Made by a program: the position numbers and the translations under genes
Assembly (NCBI GenBank): GCA_017502965.1
Contig: JAFVTZ010000060.1
Span: 1-6,153, forward strand
DNA from: Clostridia bacterium
Lineage (GTDB): Bacteria > Bacillota > Clostridia > Oscillospirales > Acutalibacteraceae
Reading direction: 5' to 3'
Length of the DNA: 6,153 nt
In this document: one piece after another, positions 1 through 5,528 of the stretch
Layout of the letters: each line of letters opens with the position of its first letter
How positions within the stretch are numbered: the stretch's first letter is position 1
The notes under the pieces: generated by a model
Told to the model about the DNA's origin: nothing
The model's database searches: none
What the model saw: only the letters and a program-made list of their open reading frames with translations

Positions 1-259
1 ACTGAATATTTCGGTAATAGGCTACCGCTCGGAAACTTTACTCCATTTTCTTGAAAGCAGAAATATTTATGTTTCTTCGGGCAGTGCATGTGCTAAAGGA
101 GAAACAAGTTATGTTTTAGCGGCATTGGGGCTCTCCCGCCAACATGCTGACAGCACACTTAGAATCAGTTTTTCAAAAGATAACACCAAGGAGGATATTG
201 ACCTTTGTCTGGAAGCGCTCAAGGCAGCCGTTTCAAAGCTGAGGCGAAAAGATATATGA
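1..259 (+). CDS. Cysteine desulfurase, C-terminal end (NifS/IscS/NifZ family), partial
   Basis: This is the 3' end of a PLP-dependent cysteine desulfurase, which takes sulphur from L-cysteine as an enzyme-bound persulfide and releases alanine. The first full codon is at base 2 and the TGA is at 257-259, leaving 85 visible residues. The motif SSGSACAKGE carries the persulfide-forming active-site Cys in the usual Ser-Gly-Ser-Ala-Cys setting. It is followed by the family's C-terminal pattern, with LGL, then LRISFSKDNTKEDID (the 'R-S-G/F' strand and 'T-x-E-D-I' helix start) and a closing amphipathic helix. The PLP-binding lysine and the start lie left of the window. The stop overlaps the thiI start by 4 nt (ATGA). 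In Bacillus subtilis the equivalent pair is nifZ-thiI, where NifZ is the dedicated sulphur donor for ThiI. That parallel makes a NifZ-like role likely here rather than a general Fe-S role, but this is inferred from context. Confidence 0.93.
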   Translation, partial: LNISVIGYRSETLLHFLESRNIYVSSGSACAKGETSYVLAALGLSRQHADSTLRISFSKDNTKEDIDLCLEALKAAVSKLRRKDI

Positions 260-1425
260 AAGAAATAATACTTATCAAAAACGGTGAACTTGCTCTCAAA
301 GGGCTTAACCGTTGCACATTTGAAGATATACTTGTAAAGAACATAAAACGCAGACTCAGCGATTTAGGGGCTGTGACAGTTAAGAAATCGCAGTCAACAA
401 TATACATTGAGCCTAATGACGATGACTTTGATTTTGCAGAAGCGCTCGAGAGAGTAAGCCTTATATTCGGTATTGCAGGTTTCAGCCGAGCCTGTGTCTG
501 CGAAAAAGATATAAACGATATACTCACAAAATCGGTAGATTATCTCAAAGAAAGTTTAGAAAATGTAAAAACATTTAAAGTTGAGGCAAAACGCGCCGAC
601 AAGCGTTTCCCACTCACCTCTCCCGAAATCTGCCGCGAACTCGGCGGAAAACTTTTATCAGCATACCCCCATTTAAAGGTTGACGTACATAATCCCGACA
701 GAACAATATATGTAGAAATCAGGGATTATGCGGCTTATGTCAGAGCAGAACAGATAACGGGAGCCGGCGGTCTTCCCGTAGGAACAGCAGGAAATGCTTC
801 TATTCTGATATCGGGCGGTATTGACAGCCCTGTTGCAGCGTGGACTATGGCAAAAAGAGGACTAAGACTTAATGCTATTCACTTTGCAAGCCCGCCATAT
901 ACCAGCAAGAGAGCCGAAATGAAGGTGCGCACTCTGCTTTCAAAGGTTGCCCGTTACAGCGGATGCATAAATTTTGCAATAGTTCCCTTTACTGAAATTC
1001 AGGACGAAATTGCAGAGCACTGCCCCGAAGAATATTTCACACTTATTATGCGCCGTATGATGATGCGTATTTCTGAGAGATTAGCTCTTAAATCAGGAAG
1101 CCTTGCACTCATAACAGGAGAGAGTCTCGGTCAGGTTGCAAGCCAAACGCTTCCTGCCCTTGTAACTACAGACAGCGTTGTTAATATGCCGGTACTCAGA
1201 CCTCTTATAGGTATGGACAAGGAAGAAATTGTGCGTATTTCAAGAAATATTGATACTTTTGAAACCTCAATTCTCCCCTATGAAGACTGCTGCACTGTAT
1301 TCACACCAAAGCACCCCAAAACAAGACCAACTCTTGAACTCTGCGAAAAAGCCGAACAAAACCTTGACATTGAAAGGCTTATCGAAAAAGCGATATCCGA
1401 AACCGAATACTCATATATTGACTGA
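256..1425 (+). CDS. thiI: tRNA 4-thiouridine synthetase ThiI (THUMP + PP-loop, no rhodanese domain)
   Basis: ThiI adenylates U8 of tRNA and exchanges it for sulphur to give 4-thiouridine; in many bacteria it also passes sulphur to ThiS for the thiamine thiazole. The protein has 389 residues. It shows an N-terminal ferredoxin-like part starting MKEIILIKNGELALKG, a THUMP RNA-binding region at about 60-165, and a PP-loop ATPase region with SGGIDSPVAAW at 186-196. Near the C-terminus is YEDCCTVFTPKHPKT, with Cys345-Cys346 where the catalytic Cys is expected. It ends at the point where E. coli ThiI (482 residues) would continue into a rhodanese domain, so this is the short form known from B. subtilis. 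The sulphur is then expected to come directly from the partner desulfurase, whose gene overlaps this one by 4 nt. I chose ATG 256 because homologues begin with this MKEII sequence; GAGG at 241-244 can serve as ribosome site. An in-frame TTG at 205 would add 17 residues but is not favoured. Confidence 0.95.
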   Translation: MKEIILIKNGELALKGLNRCTFEDILVKNIKRRLSDLGAVTVKKSQSTIYIEPNDDDFDFAEALERVSLIFGIAGFSRACVCEKDINDILTKSVDYLKESLENVKTFKVEAKRADKRFPLTSPEICRELGGKLLSAYPHLKVDVHNPDRTIYVEIRDYAAYVRAEQITGAGGLPVGTAGNASILISGGIDSPVAAWTMAKRGLRLNAIHFASPPYTSKRAEMKVRTLLSKVARYSGCINFAIVPFTEIQDEIAEHCPEEYFTLIMRRMMMRISERLALKSGSLALITGESLGQVASQTLPALVTTDSVVNMPVLRPLIGMDKEEIVRISRNIDTFETSILPYEDCCTVFTPKHPKTRPTLELCEKAEQNLDIERLIEKAISETEYSYID

Positions 1426-1430
1426 AAGGG
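1425..1430 (+). promoter_or_regulatory. Ribosome binding site that selects the TTG start of pncC
   Basis: AAAGGG lies 8 nt before TTG 1439, the best-placed site in the short gap after the thiI stop. The other in-frame TTG at 1418 overlaps the end of thiI and has no comparable purine run at the right distance. No ATG is available in frame before the conserved region begins. Confidence 0.6.
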
Positions 1431-1438
1431 ATTTTAAA

Positions 1439-1945
1439 TTGCGAAGTCAGGAACTCTACCTTAAAGCCGCAAGTACGGTTAATTTATTAAAAGAAAAAGG
1501 TCTTACAATATCTTCTGCCGAATCCTGCACAGGGGGAATGTTTTCTTCTTATGTTACCTCGGTTTCAGGTGTTTCGGATATTTTTGAAATGGGAATTACT
1601 TCTTATTCCTGCAAAGTTAAAAACGAAATGCTTGGAGTTAAAGCCGAAACCCTTAAAAAATTCGGTGCTGTGAGCGAAAACACAGCAAGAGAAATGGCAG
1701 AAAACATCCGAAAAAAGGCAAATAGCGATATCGGAGTTGCGGTGACGGGAGTTGCAGGCCCTGCCGCAAGCGAGGGGCATCCTATGGGTTATGTCTTCAT
1801 AGCAGTTGCAGATAAAAACCGCTGTGAGACAAAACTTTTAAATATTGAACCGCGTGACCGCGAGTTTGTCCGCCAAAGTGCATGTATATCCCTTTTTGAA
1901 ACTATAGAAAATTTTGTAAAGCAGGATGATTATGGAACTGTTTAA
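1439..1945 (+). CDS. pncC: Nicotinamide-nucleotide amidase, stand-alone CinA C-terminal domain protein
   Basis: The 168-residue product is a single CinA C-terminal domain. Family members deamidate nicotinamide mononucleotide to nicotinate mononucleotide plus ammonia, salvaging the NMN released by NAD-dependent DNA ligase and other NAD consumers; it acts in the cytosol. The signature AESCTGG is at about 27-33, with the presumed catalytic Ser at 29. TGVAGP is at 103-108, followed by the HPMGYVFIA strand and the closing RDREFVRQSA helix, all in the family order. The length is typical of the stand-alone PncC form; full CinA (about 410 residues) has an N-terminal molybdopterin-binding-like domain that is absent here. 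The start is TTG 1439, set by AAAGGG 8 nt upstream. The gene begins 13 nt after thiI and overlaps the sortase gene by 14 nt. The amidase activity is inferred from the family; some CinA C-domains have not been tested. Confidence 0.9.
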   Translation: MRSQELYLKAASTVNLLKEKGLTISSAESCTGGMFSSYVTSVSGVSDIFEMGITSYSCKVKNEMLGVKAETLKKFGAVSENTAREMAENIRKKANSDIGVAVTGVAGPAASEGHPMGYVFIAVADKNRCETKLLNIEPRDREFVRQSACISLFETIENFVKQDDYGTV

Positions 1946-2915
1946 AAAAGAAAAAATCAAGAAATTATTTATAAATTTTTACAACTCATATATTCCCAAT
2001 AAGAAGGACAATAAAAAACAGATTCTGATAAAATCTCTGTTTATTGCGGCTATTATCACTCTTTTGATTTCGGCGGTATATCTTACAAATTATCTTTTGG
2101 ATGCCGCAAATCAGAACAGCATAGTGGAAGAAAGCCGCGATATCTGGCACAGTATGTCTTCAGAAAATGAAAGCACAACAGATAAAAATGAGAATAAAAC
2201 ACCCAACGCCGATAATGAGGTTGTTTTTCCAGAACCTATAGAAGCTTTGCTTGCACAAAACGGCGATTTCAAAGGTTGGATAACCATAAACGGCACAAAG
2301 GTTGATAATCCTATTTATCAGACCGATAATAACGATTTTTATCTCAACCACAATCAGCAAAAGAAAAAAAGTGCTTACGGTGCGCTTTACTTTGACTGTA
2401 AAGACACAATAACAGCCGACAGAACAGATAAAAACCTTGTAATATATGGTCACAGAATGAAAAACGGCACTATGTTCGGAACTCTCAAAAAGTTCAGGGA
2501 ACTTGATTTTTACAAGCAGTACCCAACAATAGAGTTTTCCACACTTTACGAATCAGGTACATATAAGATTTATTCAATATTTGTACTGAATGCCAATCCT
2601 GCTGACGATAACGGTCAGATTTATGATATCTACCGCGACACTTTTGAAGATGAAGATGATTTCAGCGAATGGGCTAACGAAGCCTACACCCGAAGCCTTA
2701 TATACACAGGTGTTGATGTAGCATTAGGTGATGATATAATAACACTTATTACCTGCTGCAGTGATATAGACAATGCGAGACTTGTTATCACAGCCCGCAA
2801 AACCCGCGAGGGCGAAGACCCATCTGTAGACACAGAGAATGCTATGATGAACCCCAACCCCAAATACCCTGCCCGTTGGTACAAAAACCGAGGAATCAAA
2901 TATCCGTTTGAATAG
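1932..2915 (+). CDS. srtB: Class B sortase, membrane-anchored
   Basis: This is a cysteine transpeptidase of the sortase family, 327 residues long. A basic N-terminus (residues 1-34) is followed by one membrane segment (about 35-56), so the catalytic part faces outside. After an Asn/Glu-rich linker the core begins near GDFKGWITINGTKVDNPIYQ, typical of class B. Catalytic residues can be placed: His174 in YGHRMKNGTMFG, Cys275 in TLITC, and Arg283 in DNARLVI. The enzyme should cut a sorting signal (often NP-x-TN-like for class B) in a surface protein and join it to peptidoglycan or to a pilin, but no substrate with such a signal is encoded here. The catalytic Cys is followed directly by a second Cys. 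About 40 residues extend beyond the Arg, with NPNPKYPARWYKNRG near the end. I chose ATG 1932 rather than ATG 1926 because the AGG at 1923-1925 is correctly spaced only for 1932. It overlaps pncC by 14 nt, suggesting coupled translation. The 'B' assignment rests on core motifs. Confidence 0.9.
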   Translation: MELFKKEKIKKLFINFYNSYIPNKKDNKKQILIKSLFIAAIITLLISAVYLTNYLLDAANQNSIVEESRDIWHSMSSENESTTDKNENKTPNADNEVVFPEPIEALLAQNGDFKGWITINGTKVDNPIYQTDNNDFYLNHNQQKKKSAYGALYFDCKDTITADRTDKNLVIYGHRMKNGTMFGTLKKFRELDFYKQYPTIEFSTLYESGTYKIYSIFVLNANPADDNGQIYDIYRDTFEDEDDFSEWANEAYTRSLIYTGVDVALGDDIITLITCCSDIDNARLVITARKTREGEDPSVDTENAMMNPNPKYPARWYKNRGIKYPFE

Positions 2916-2918
2916 GAG
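2914..2918 (+). promoter_or_regulatory. Ribosome binding site overlapping the sortase stop codon
   Basis: AGGAG begins inside the TAG stop of the sortase gene (2913-2915) and lies 10 nt before ATG 2929. The overlap favours re-initiation by ribosomes ending on the sortase. It also supports ATG 2929 over the in-frame TTG at 2908, which lies before this site. Confidence 0.65.
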
Positions 2919-2928
2919 AAGTTTTAAA

Positions 2929-4149
2929 ATGTTTCAGAATGTTAAAGTTGATATTATTTACTACAAAACAAACACCGACTTTGAAATGGAGTTTAACCTT
3001 TGTGGATGCTGCCGTATGAGACTTTTAACTGACAAATCTCCCGACCGCAAAACCGCCGTTCACGCTCTTGCAAGAGCGGTTTCCAGAAGCAAGGTTATTA
3101 TGATGGTAGGCTCGCTTTTCGGGGATGACGGGGTTATAAAACTCTGTGCAGGAGCTATCGGTAAAGACACTGTATTCGCAGATAACAAGGCATACGGCAT
3201 TTCAGGCGATGAAAAAATTGAAATAATCAAAGGTTCTACACCGCTTGTTACTCCCGAAGGCTTTTTCGGCGGTTGTATAATTGAAAGCGGACCTCAGACT
3301 ATGATTTTACTGTCTGAGAGCAAAAATATCCGCAAATCTATTATGACATCACTTATTCATCCTTATATAAAAGAACTGTGCGCAATGGAACTCACAGAGG
3401 ATGTAAACGCTTCTGCCCATCAGGAAAATCAGACGGCAGAAACTGAAGAAACCGCCGTTATTACAGAGGTTGCAGAAGAAATAATTGCACCTGCTGTAAT
3501 TGAAGAAGTAGCTACTCCTGTTGTTATTGAAGACGAAACTGCTACATCTACAGAAGAAACCGTTACCGAAACAGAGGTTGATGAAATATCGGAAATCACC
3601 GAAGCAAACGATGAATTTGTTACAGATTCCATTCTTCAGCAAGTAGTTAACGACGATATTGAAATATATTATGAAGATGAAACCGAAGTTACAGATGAAT
3701 CTGCCGTTGTGATTTCAGATGATGATGAAGAAAATTTTGACGGACTGATTTTTGAGGTTGAAGAATCCTACTATCAGAATCAAAACGAAGAATTTGAAGA
3801 AGACGACTTGCAGTCATCCGATTTTTACACAGAAATTACTCAGAATATACCCGGGAACGAAGAAACAGAACTTACAATGCTTGACGACACTCTGGATAAT
3901 TTCATTTCCGATGAAGATGAGACTTATGAAGGTATCAACGAATTCGAAGATATTGAAGATGTTGAGGAGTATGAAGAATTCCTGAAAATACAGAGAGTAA
4001 GAGCACTTAACACCCCGCTAGCCATTATATCGGTTATCCTGCTTTTGCTTATAGCCGTAGTTTGCTACTGCATATTCTATGTTCCCGCAAAGGACGGTAT
4101 ACAGGCAGCCGAATATCTGCGCGAAATATACAACTCATTATTCTGTTGA
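2929..4149 (+). CDS. Membrane-anchored acidic protein with degenerate MoCF/CinA-N-like domain, function unknown
   Basis: I do not recognise this 406-residue protein as a named family. Three parts are visible. Residues 1-150 resemble the molybdopterin-binding-like (MoaB/CinA N-terminal) fold. TDKSPDRKTAVHALARAVSRSKVIMMVGS followed by LFGDDGVIKLCAGAIG matches in order the family's 'GDD...al..al..sd.vi.tGGlGpt.DD.t..a.a' stretch. STPLVTPEGFFGG and TMILLSES stand where 'APG' and 'iilLPGpP.EM' occur, but the GGLGPT and LPGPP motifs are altered, so catalysis is doubtful. Residues 149-352 are a very acidic linker (73 Asp/Glu of 204) with no Lys or Arg. The charge pattern KIQRVR (353-358) then precedes one membrane segment at about 364-385 and a 20-residue tail. 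The basic residues before the segment suggest that the N-terminal domain and acidic linker are cytosolic. Cys25, Cys27 and Cys28 form a small cluster. The start is ATG 2929 with AGGAG 10 nt upstream. It lies 13 nt after the sortase and closes the gene string. The CDS is clear; the fold is an inference from motif order. Confidence 0.85.
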   Translation: MFQNVKVDIIYYKTNTDFEMEFNLCGCCRMRLLTDKSPDRKTAVHALARAVSRSKVIMMVGSLFGDDGVIKLCAGAIGKDTVFADNKAYGISGDEKIEIIKGSTPLVTPEGFFGGCIIESGPQTMILLSESKNIRKSIMTSLIHPYIKELCAMELTEDVNASAHQENQTAETEETAVITEVAEEIIAPAVIEEVATPVVIEDETATSTEETVTETEVDEISEITEANDEFVTDSILQQVVNDDIEIYYEDETEVTDESAVVISDDDEENFDGLIFEVEESYYQNQNEEFEEDDLQSSDFYTEITQNIPGNEETELTMLDDTLDNFISDEDETYEGINEFEDIEDVEEYEEFLKIQRVRALNTPLAIISVILLLLIAVVCYCIFYVPAKDGIQAAEYLREIYNSLFC

Positions 4150-4159
4150 TAAAAATATC

Positions 4160-4188
4160 TTGCAAAATAAATTATATTGTGTTATTAT
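4160..4188 (+). promoter_or_regulatory. Sigma-A-type promoter of pheST
   Basis: TTGCAA (4160-4165) and TATTAT (4183-4188) are separated by 17 bp, close to the housekeeping consensus (TTGACA, TATAAT). The flanks are AT-rich. Transcription would start near the purines at 4194-4196, placing the T-box leader exactly downstream. No hairpin-plus-T-run was seen between the previous stop (4149) and this promoter, so some read-through from the upstream genes is possible. Confidence 0.75.
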
Positions 4189-4304
4189 TTTATGGATAAA
4201 TGCGGTGACGAAGGAAAGTAAGCAAATAACGGCTTTCAGAGAATATCTGTCGTAGGGTTGTTACCCTTAGGCTGTAAGCAGATTAAGTTATGTGTTTGCC
4301 GAAG

Positions 4305-4307
4305 TTC
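4305..4307 (+). promoter_or_regulatory. Specifier codon TTC (Phe) of the T-box
   Basis: The triplet TTC follows GAA plus one base on the 3' side of the specifier loop, opposite AGTA, which is the usual position. It matches the GAA anticodon of tRNA-Phe and agrees with the pheS gene downstream. A second TTC at 4310-4312 is predicted to be in the closing helix and is less likely to be read. Confidence 0.8.
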
Positions 4308-4393
4308 CCTTCTGAGCAGTGGCGCTGAACTTTCAGTAGGTGCTGACGGGATGTCCCGTTACAGACAGAATGAGTGTTTGCTCTGAGAGTAAA

Positions 4394-4437
4394 AACAACG
4401 GGTGGTACCGCGGAGATTTTTATAACTTCGTCCTGTT
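4394..4437 (+). promoter_or_regulatory. T-box antiterminator element
   Basis: The conserved T-box sequence (4400-4413) can join with the segment around 4426-4437: AACA (4394-4397) with TGTT (4434-4437), and GG (4400-4401) with CC (4432-4433), leaving TGGT free in a bulge to bind tRNA. Those 3' bases are also part of the terminator's first arm, so the two forms exclude each other. The pairing is my reading of the sequence, made without a folding program. Confidence 0.7.
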
Positions 4438-4472
4438 ATGATGTTTATCATAAGGACGGAGTTTTATTTTTT
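4424..4472 (+). terminator. Regulated intrinsic terminator of the pheST T-box leader
   Basis: AACTTCGTCC (4424-4433) pairs with GGACGGAGTT (4454-4463), including one U-G pair. After a two-base bulge, TTATGAT (4436-4442) pairs with ATCATAA (4447-4453) around a GTTT loop. The hairpin of about 17 bp is followed by TTATTTTTT (4464-4472). The pheS ribosome site starts immediately after the T-run. The hairpin ends transcription when tRNA-Phe is charged. Confidence 0.92.
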
Positions 4473-4484
4473 GGAGGATTTAAA

Positions 4485-5504
4485 ATGAAAGAACAATTAA
4501 AGCAAATAAGCCTTACCGCTAAAGATGCGGTAGCGGAGGCTGAAAATGAGGCGCAGATTGAAGCGCTTCGCGTTCAGTATCTTGGTAAAAAAGGTGAACT
4601 CACCGCCATTTTAAAGCAGATGGGCGGTCTTTCCCCTGAAGAAAGACCTATTATGGGTCAACTTGTAAATCAGGCAAAACAGGAACTTGAAGAACTCATT
4701 TCTGAAAAGAAATCTGTTCTTGCCGCTAAAGCGCAGGAAGAACAGTTGAAGGCAGAAACCATTGATATCACAATGCCTGCAAAGGAGTTAAAGCCCGGCA
4801 AACTTCATCCCCTCAATACTGTGCTTGACGATATGATAAACATATTCCAGTCTATGGGATTTGATGTTGTGGACGGTCCTGAGGTTGAAACAGATTATTA
4901 TAACTTTGAGTGCCTGAATGTCCCTGCAGACCATCCTGCACGCGATATGCAGGACACATTCTATCTTGCAGAAAATCTGCTCCTCAGAACACAGACCTCT
5001 GCGGCGCAAATTCGTACAATGGAAACCAGGAAGCCCCCTATCCGTGTTATCTGCCCCGGCCGTGTTTTCAGAGCGGACGAGGTTGATGCTACACACTCCC
5101 CTGTTTTCCATCAGATTGAGGGCCTTGTTGTAGACAAAGGTATTACAATGTGTGACCTTAAAGGTGTTCTCGAAGAGTTTGCACACGAAATTTACGGCAG
5201 TGATACCAAGGTTAAATTCCGTCCCTCTTTCTTCCCCTTTACAGAACCTTCTGTTGAGGTTGATGTTACCTGTTCAGAATGCGGAGGAAAAGGCTGCCGC
5301 GTTTGTAAAGGCAGCGGTTGGATAGAAATATTAGGTGCAGGTATGGTTCATCCTAATGTACTTAAGAGTTGCGGAATCGACCCTGAGGAATATTCAGGTT
5401 TTGCTTTCGGCATCGGACTTGACCGCCTTACCACCACACGTTATAAGATTAGCGATATACGTCTTTTATTCGAAAACGACAAACGTTTTCTTGACCAGTT
5501 TTAA
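4485..5504 (+). CDS. pheS: Phenylalanine--tRNA ligase alpha subunit
   Basis: PheS carries the aminoacylation site of the alpha2-beta2 phenylalanyl-tRNA synthetase, joining Phe to tRNA-Phe at the cost of ATP in the cytosol. The 339 residues match the usual bacterial length. Residues 1-90 are the charged N-terminal coiled coil that contacts tRNA. The class II catalytic core follows, with GFDVVDGPEVETDYYNF, then HPARDMQDTFYL from His150, RTQTSAAQIRTME, the motif-2 stretch CPGRVFRADEVDATHSP, and the motif-3 end GFAFGIGLDRL. A four-cysteine knuckle is at Cys263, Cys266, Cys271 and Cys274, as seen in many bacterial PheS proteins. The start is ATG 4485, with GGAGG at 4473-4477 seven nt upstream and directly after the terminator T-run. 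Reading further back to 4374 would run through the T-box and is rejected. Expression is controlled by the T-box leader. pheT follows after 24 nt. Confidence 0.97.
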   Translation: MKEQLKQISLTAKDAVAEAENEAQIEALRVQYLGKKGELTAILKQMGGLSPEERPIMGQLVNQAKQELEELISEKKSVLAAKAQEEQLKAETIDITMPAKELKPGKLHPLNTVLDDMINIFQSMGFDVVDGPEVETDYYNFECLNVPADHPARDMQDTFYLAENLLLRTQTSAAQIRTMETRKPPIRVICPGRVFRADEVDATHSPVFHQIEGLVVDKGITMCDLKGVLEEFAHEIYGSDTKVKFRPSFFPFTEPSVEVDVTCSECGGKGCRVCKGSGWIEILGAGMVHPNVLKSCGIDPEEYSGFAFGIGLDRLTTTRYKISDIRLLFENDKRFLDQF

Positions 5505-5528
5505 CTTACAGGAACGGAGGAAAAGAAT

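Larger units (their letters stand above)
4194..4472 (+). promoter_or_regulatory. T-box riboswitch leader (tRNA-Phe responsive)
   Basis: This untranslated leader of about 280 nt should sense uncharged tRNA-Phe and let transcription continue into pheST. In stem I, GAAGG (4210-4214) pairs with CCTTC (4308-4312), and GCAAA (4222-4226) pairs with TTTGC (4295-4299). The two helices enclose the specifier loop: AGTA (4217-4220) on one side and GAAG then TTC on the other, the usual loop-E-like arrangement. Further hairpins are AGGG/CCCT in the upper part of stem I (4254-4267) and ACGGG/CCCGT (4346-4359), which is probably stem III. The T-box motif GGGTGGTACCGCGG is at 4400-4413. Its TGGT (4403-4406) can pair with the 3' NCCA end of a tRNA with A at the discriminator position, as tRNA-Phe has. 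The terminator follows at 4424-4472. The exact 5' end and stem II details were not resolved by eye. Confidence 0.94.

Noticed and set aside
205..255. TTG start for thiI at 205 with a strong AAGGAGG at 188-194
   Set aside because: The AAGGAGG encodes conserved residues (TKED) of the desulfurase. The 17 added residues do not resemble ThiI, whose homologues begin at the MKEII encoded from 256.
1229..1438. Upstream extension of the pncC reading frame through the end of thiI
   Set aside because: The extension is thiI coding sequence read in another frame, and the PncC family length fits a start at 1439.
2160..2453. Minus-strand 97-codon open frame with hydrophobic stretches inside the sortase gene
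   Set aside because: It is opposite the conserved sortase core, and the hydrophobic look arises from reverse reading of AT-rich Asn/Lys/Asp codons.
3420..3600. Possible tandem DNA repeat in the GAAGAA/ACAGAAGAA-rich part of the acidic linker
   Set aside because: The similarity is at the level of Glu/Thr/Val codon use. No unit of constant length repeats, so it is low complexity rather than a true tandem array.
3349..3642. Minus-strand open frames of 97 and 67 codons opposite the acidic linker
   Set aside because: Their Ser/Thr/Val- and Cys/Phe/Asn-rich low-complexity products are what a Glu/Thr/Val-rich coding strand gives when read in reverse; there is no ribosome site or family signal.
4374..4484. 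Extended start for pheS at 4374
   Set aside because: It would translate the T-box motif and terminator. The family N-terminus and the GGAGG site both fit ATG 4485.
4788..5186. Open frame of 132 codons on the minus strand inside pheS
   Set aside because: It lies fully within the conserved catalytic core of pheS, has no recognisable domain, and is an antisense shadow.
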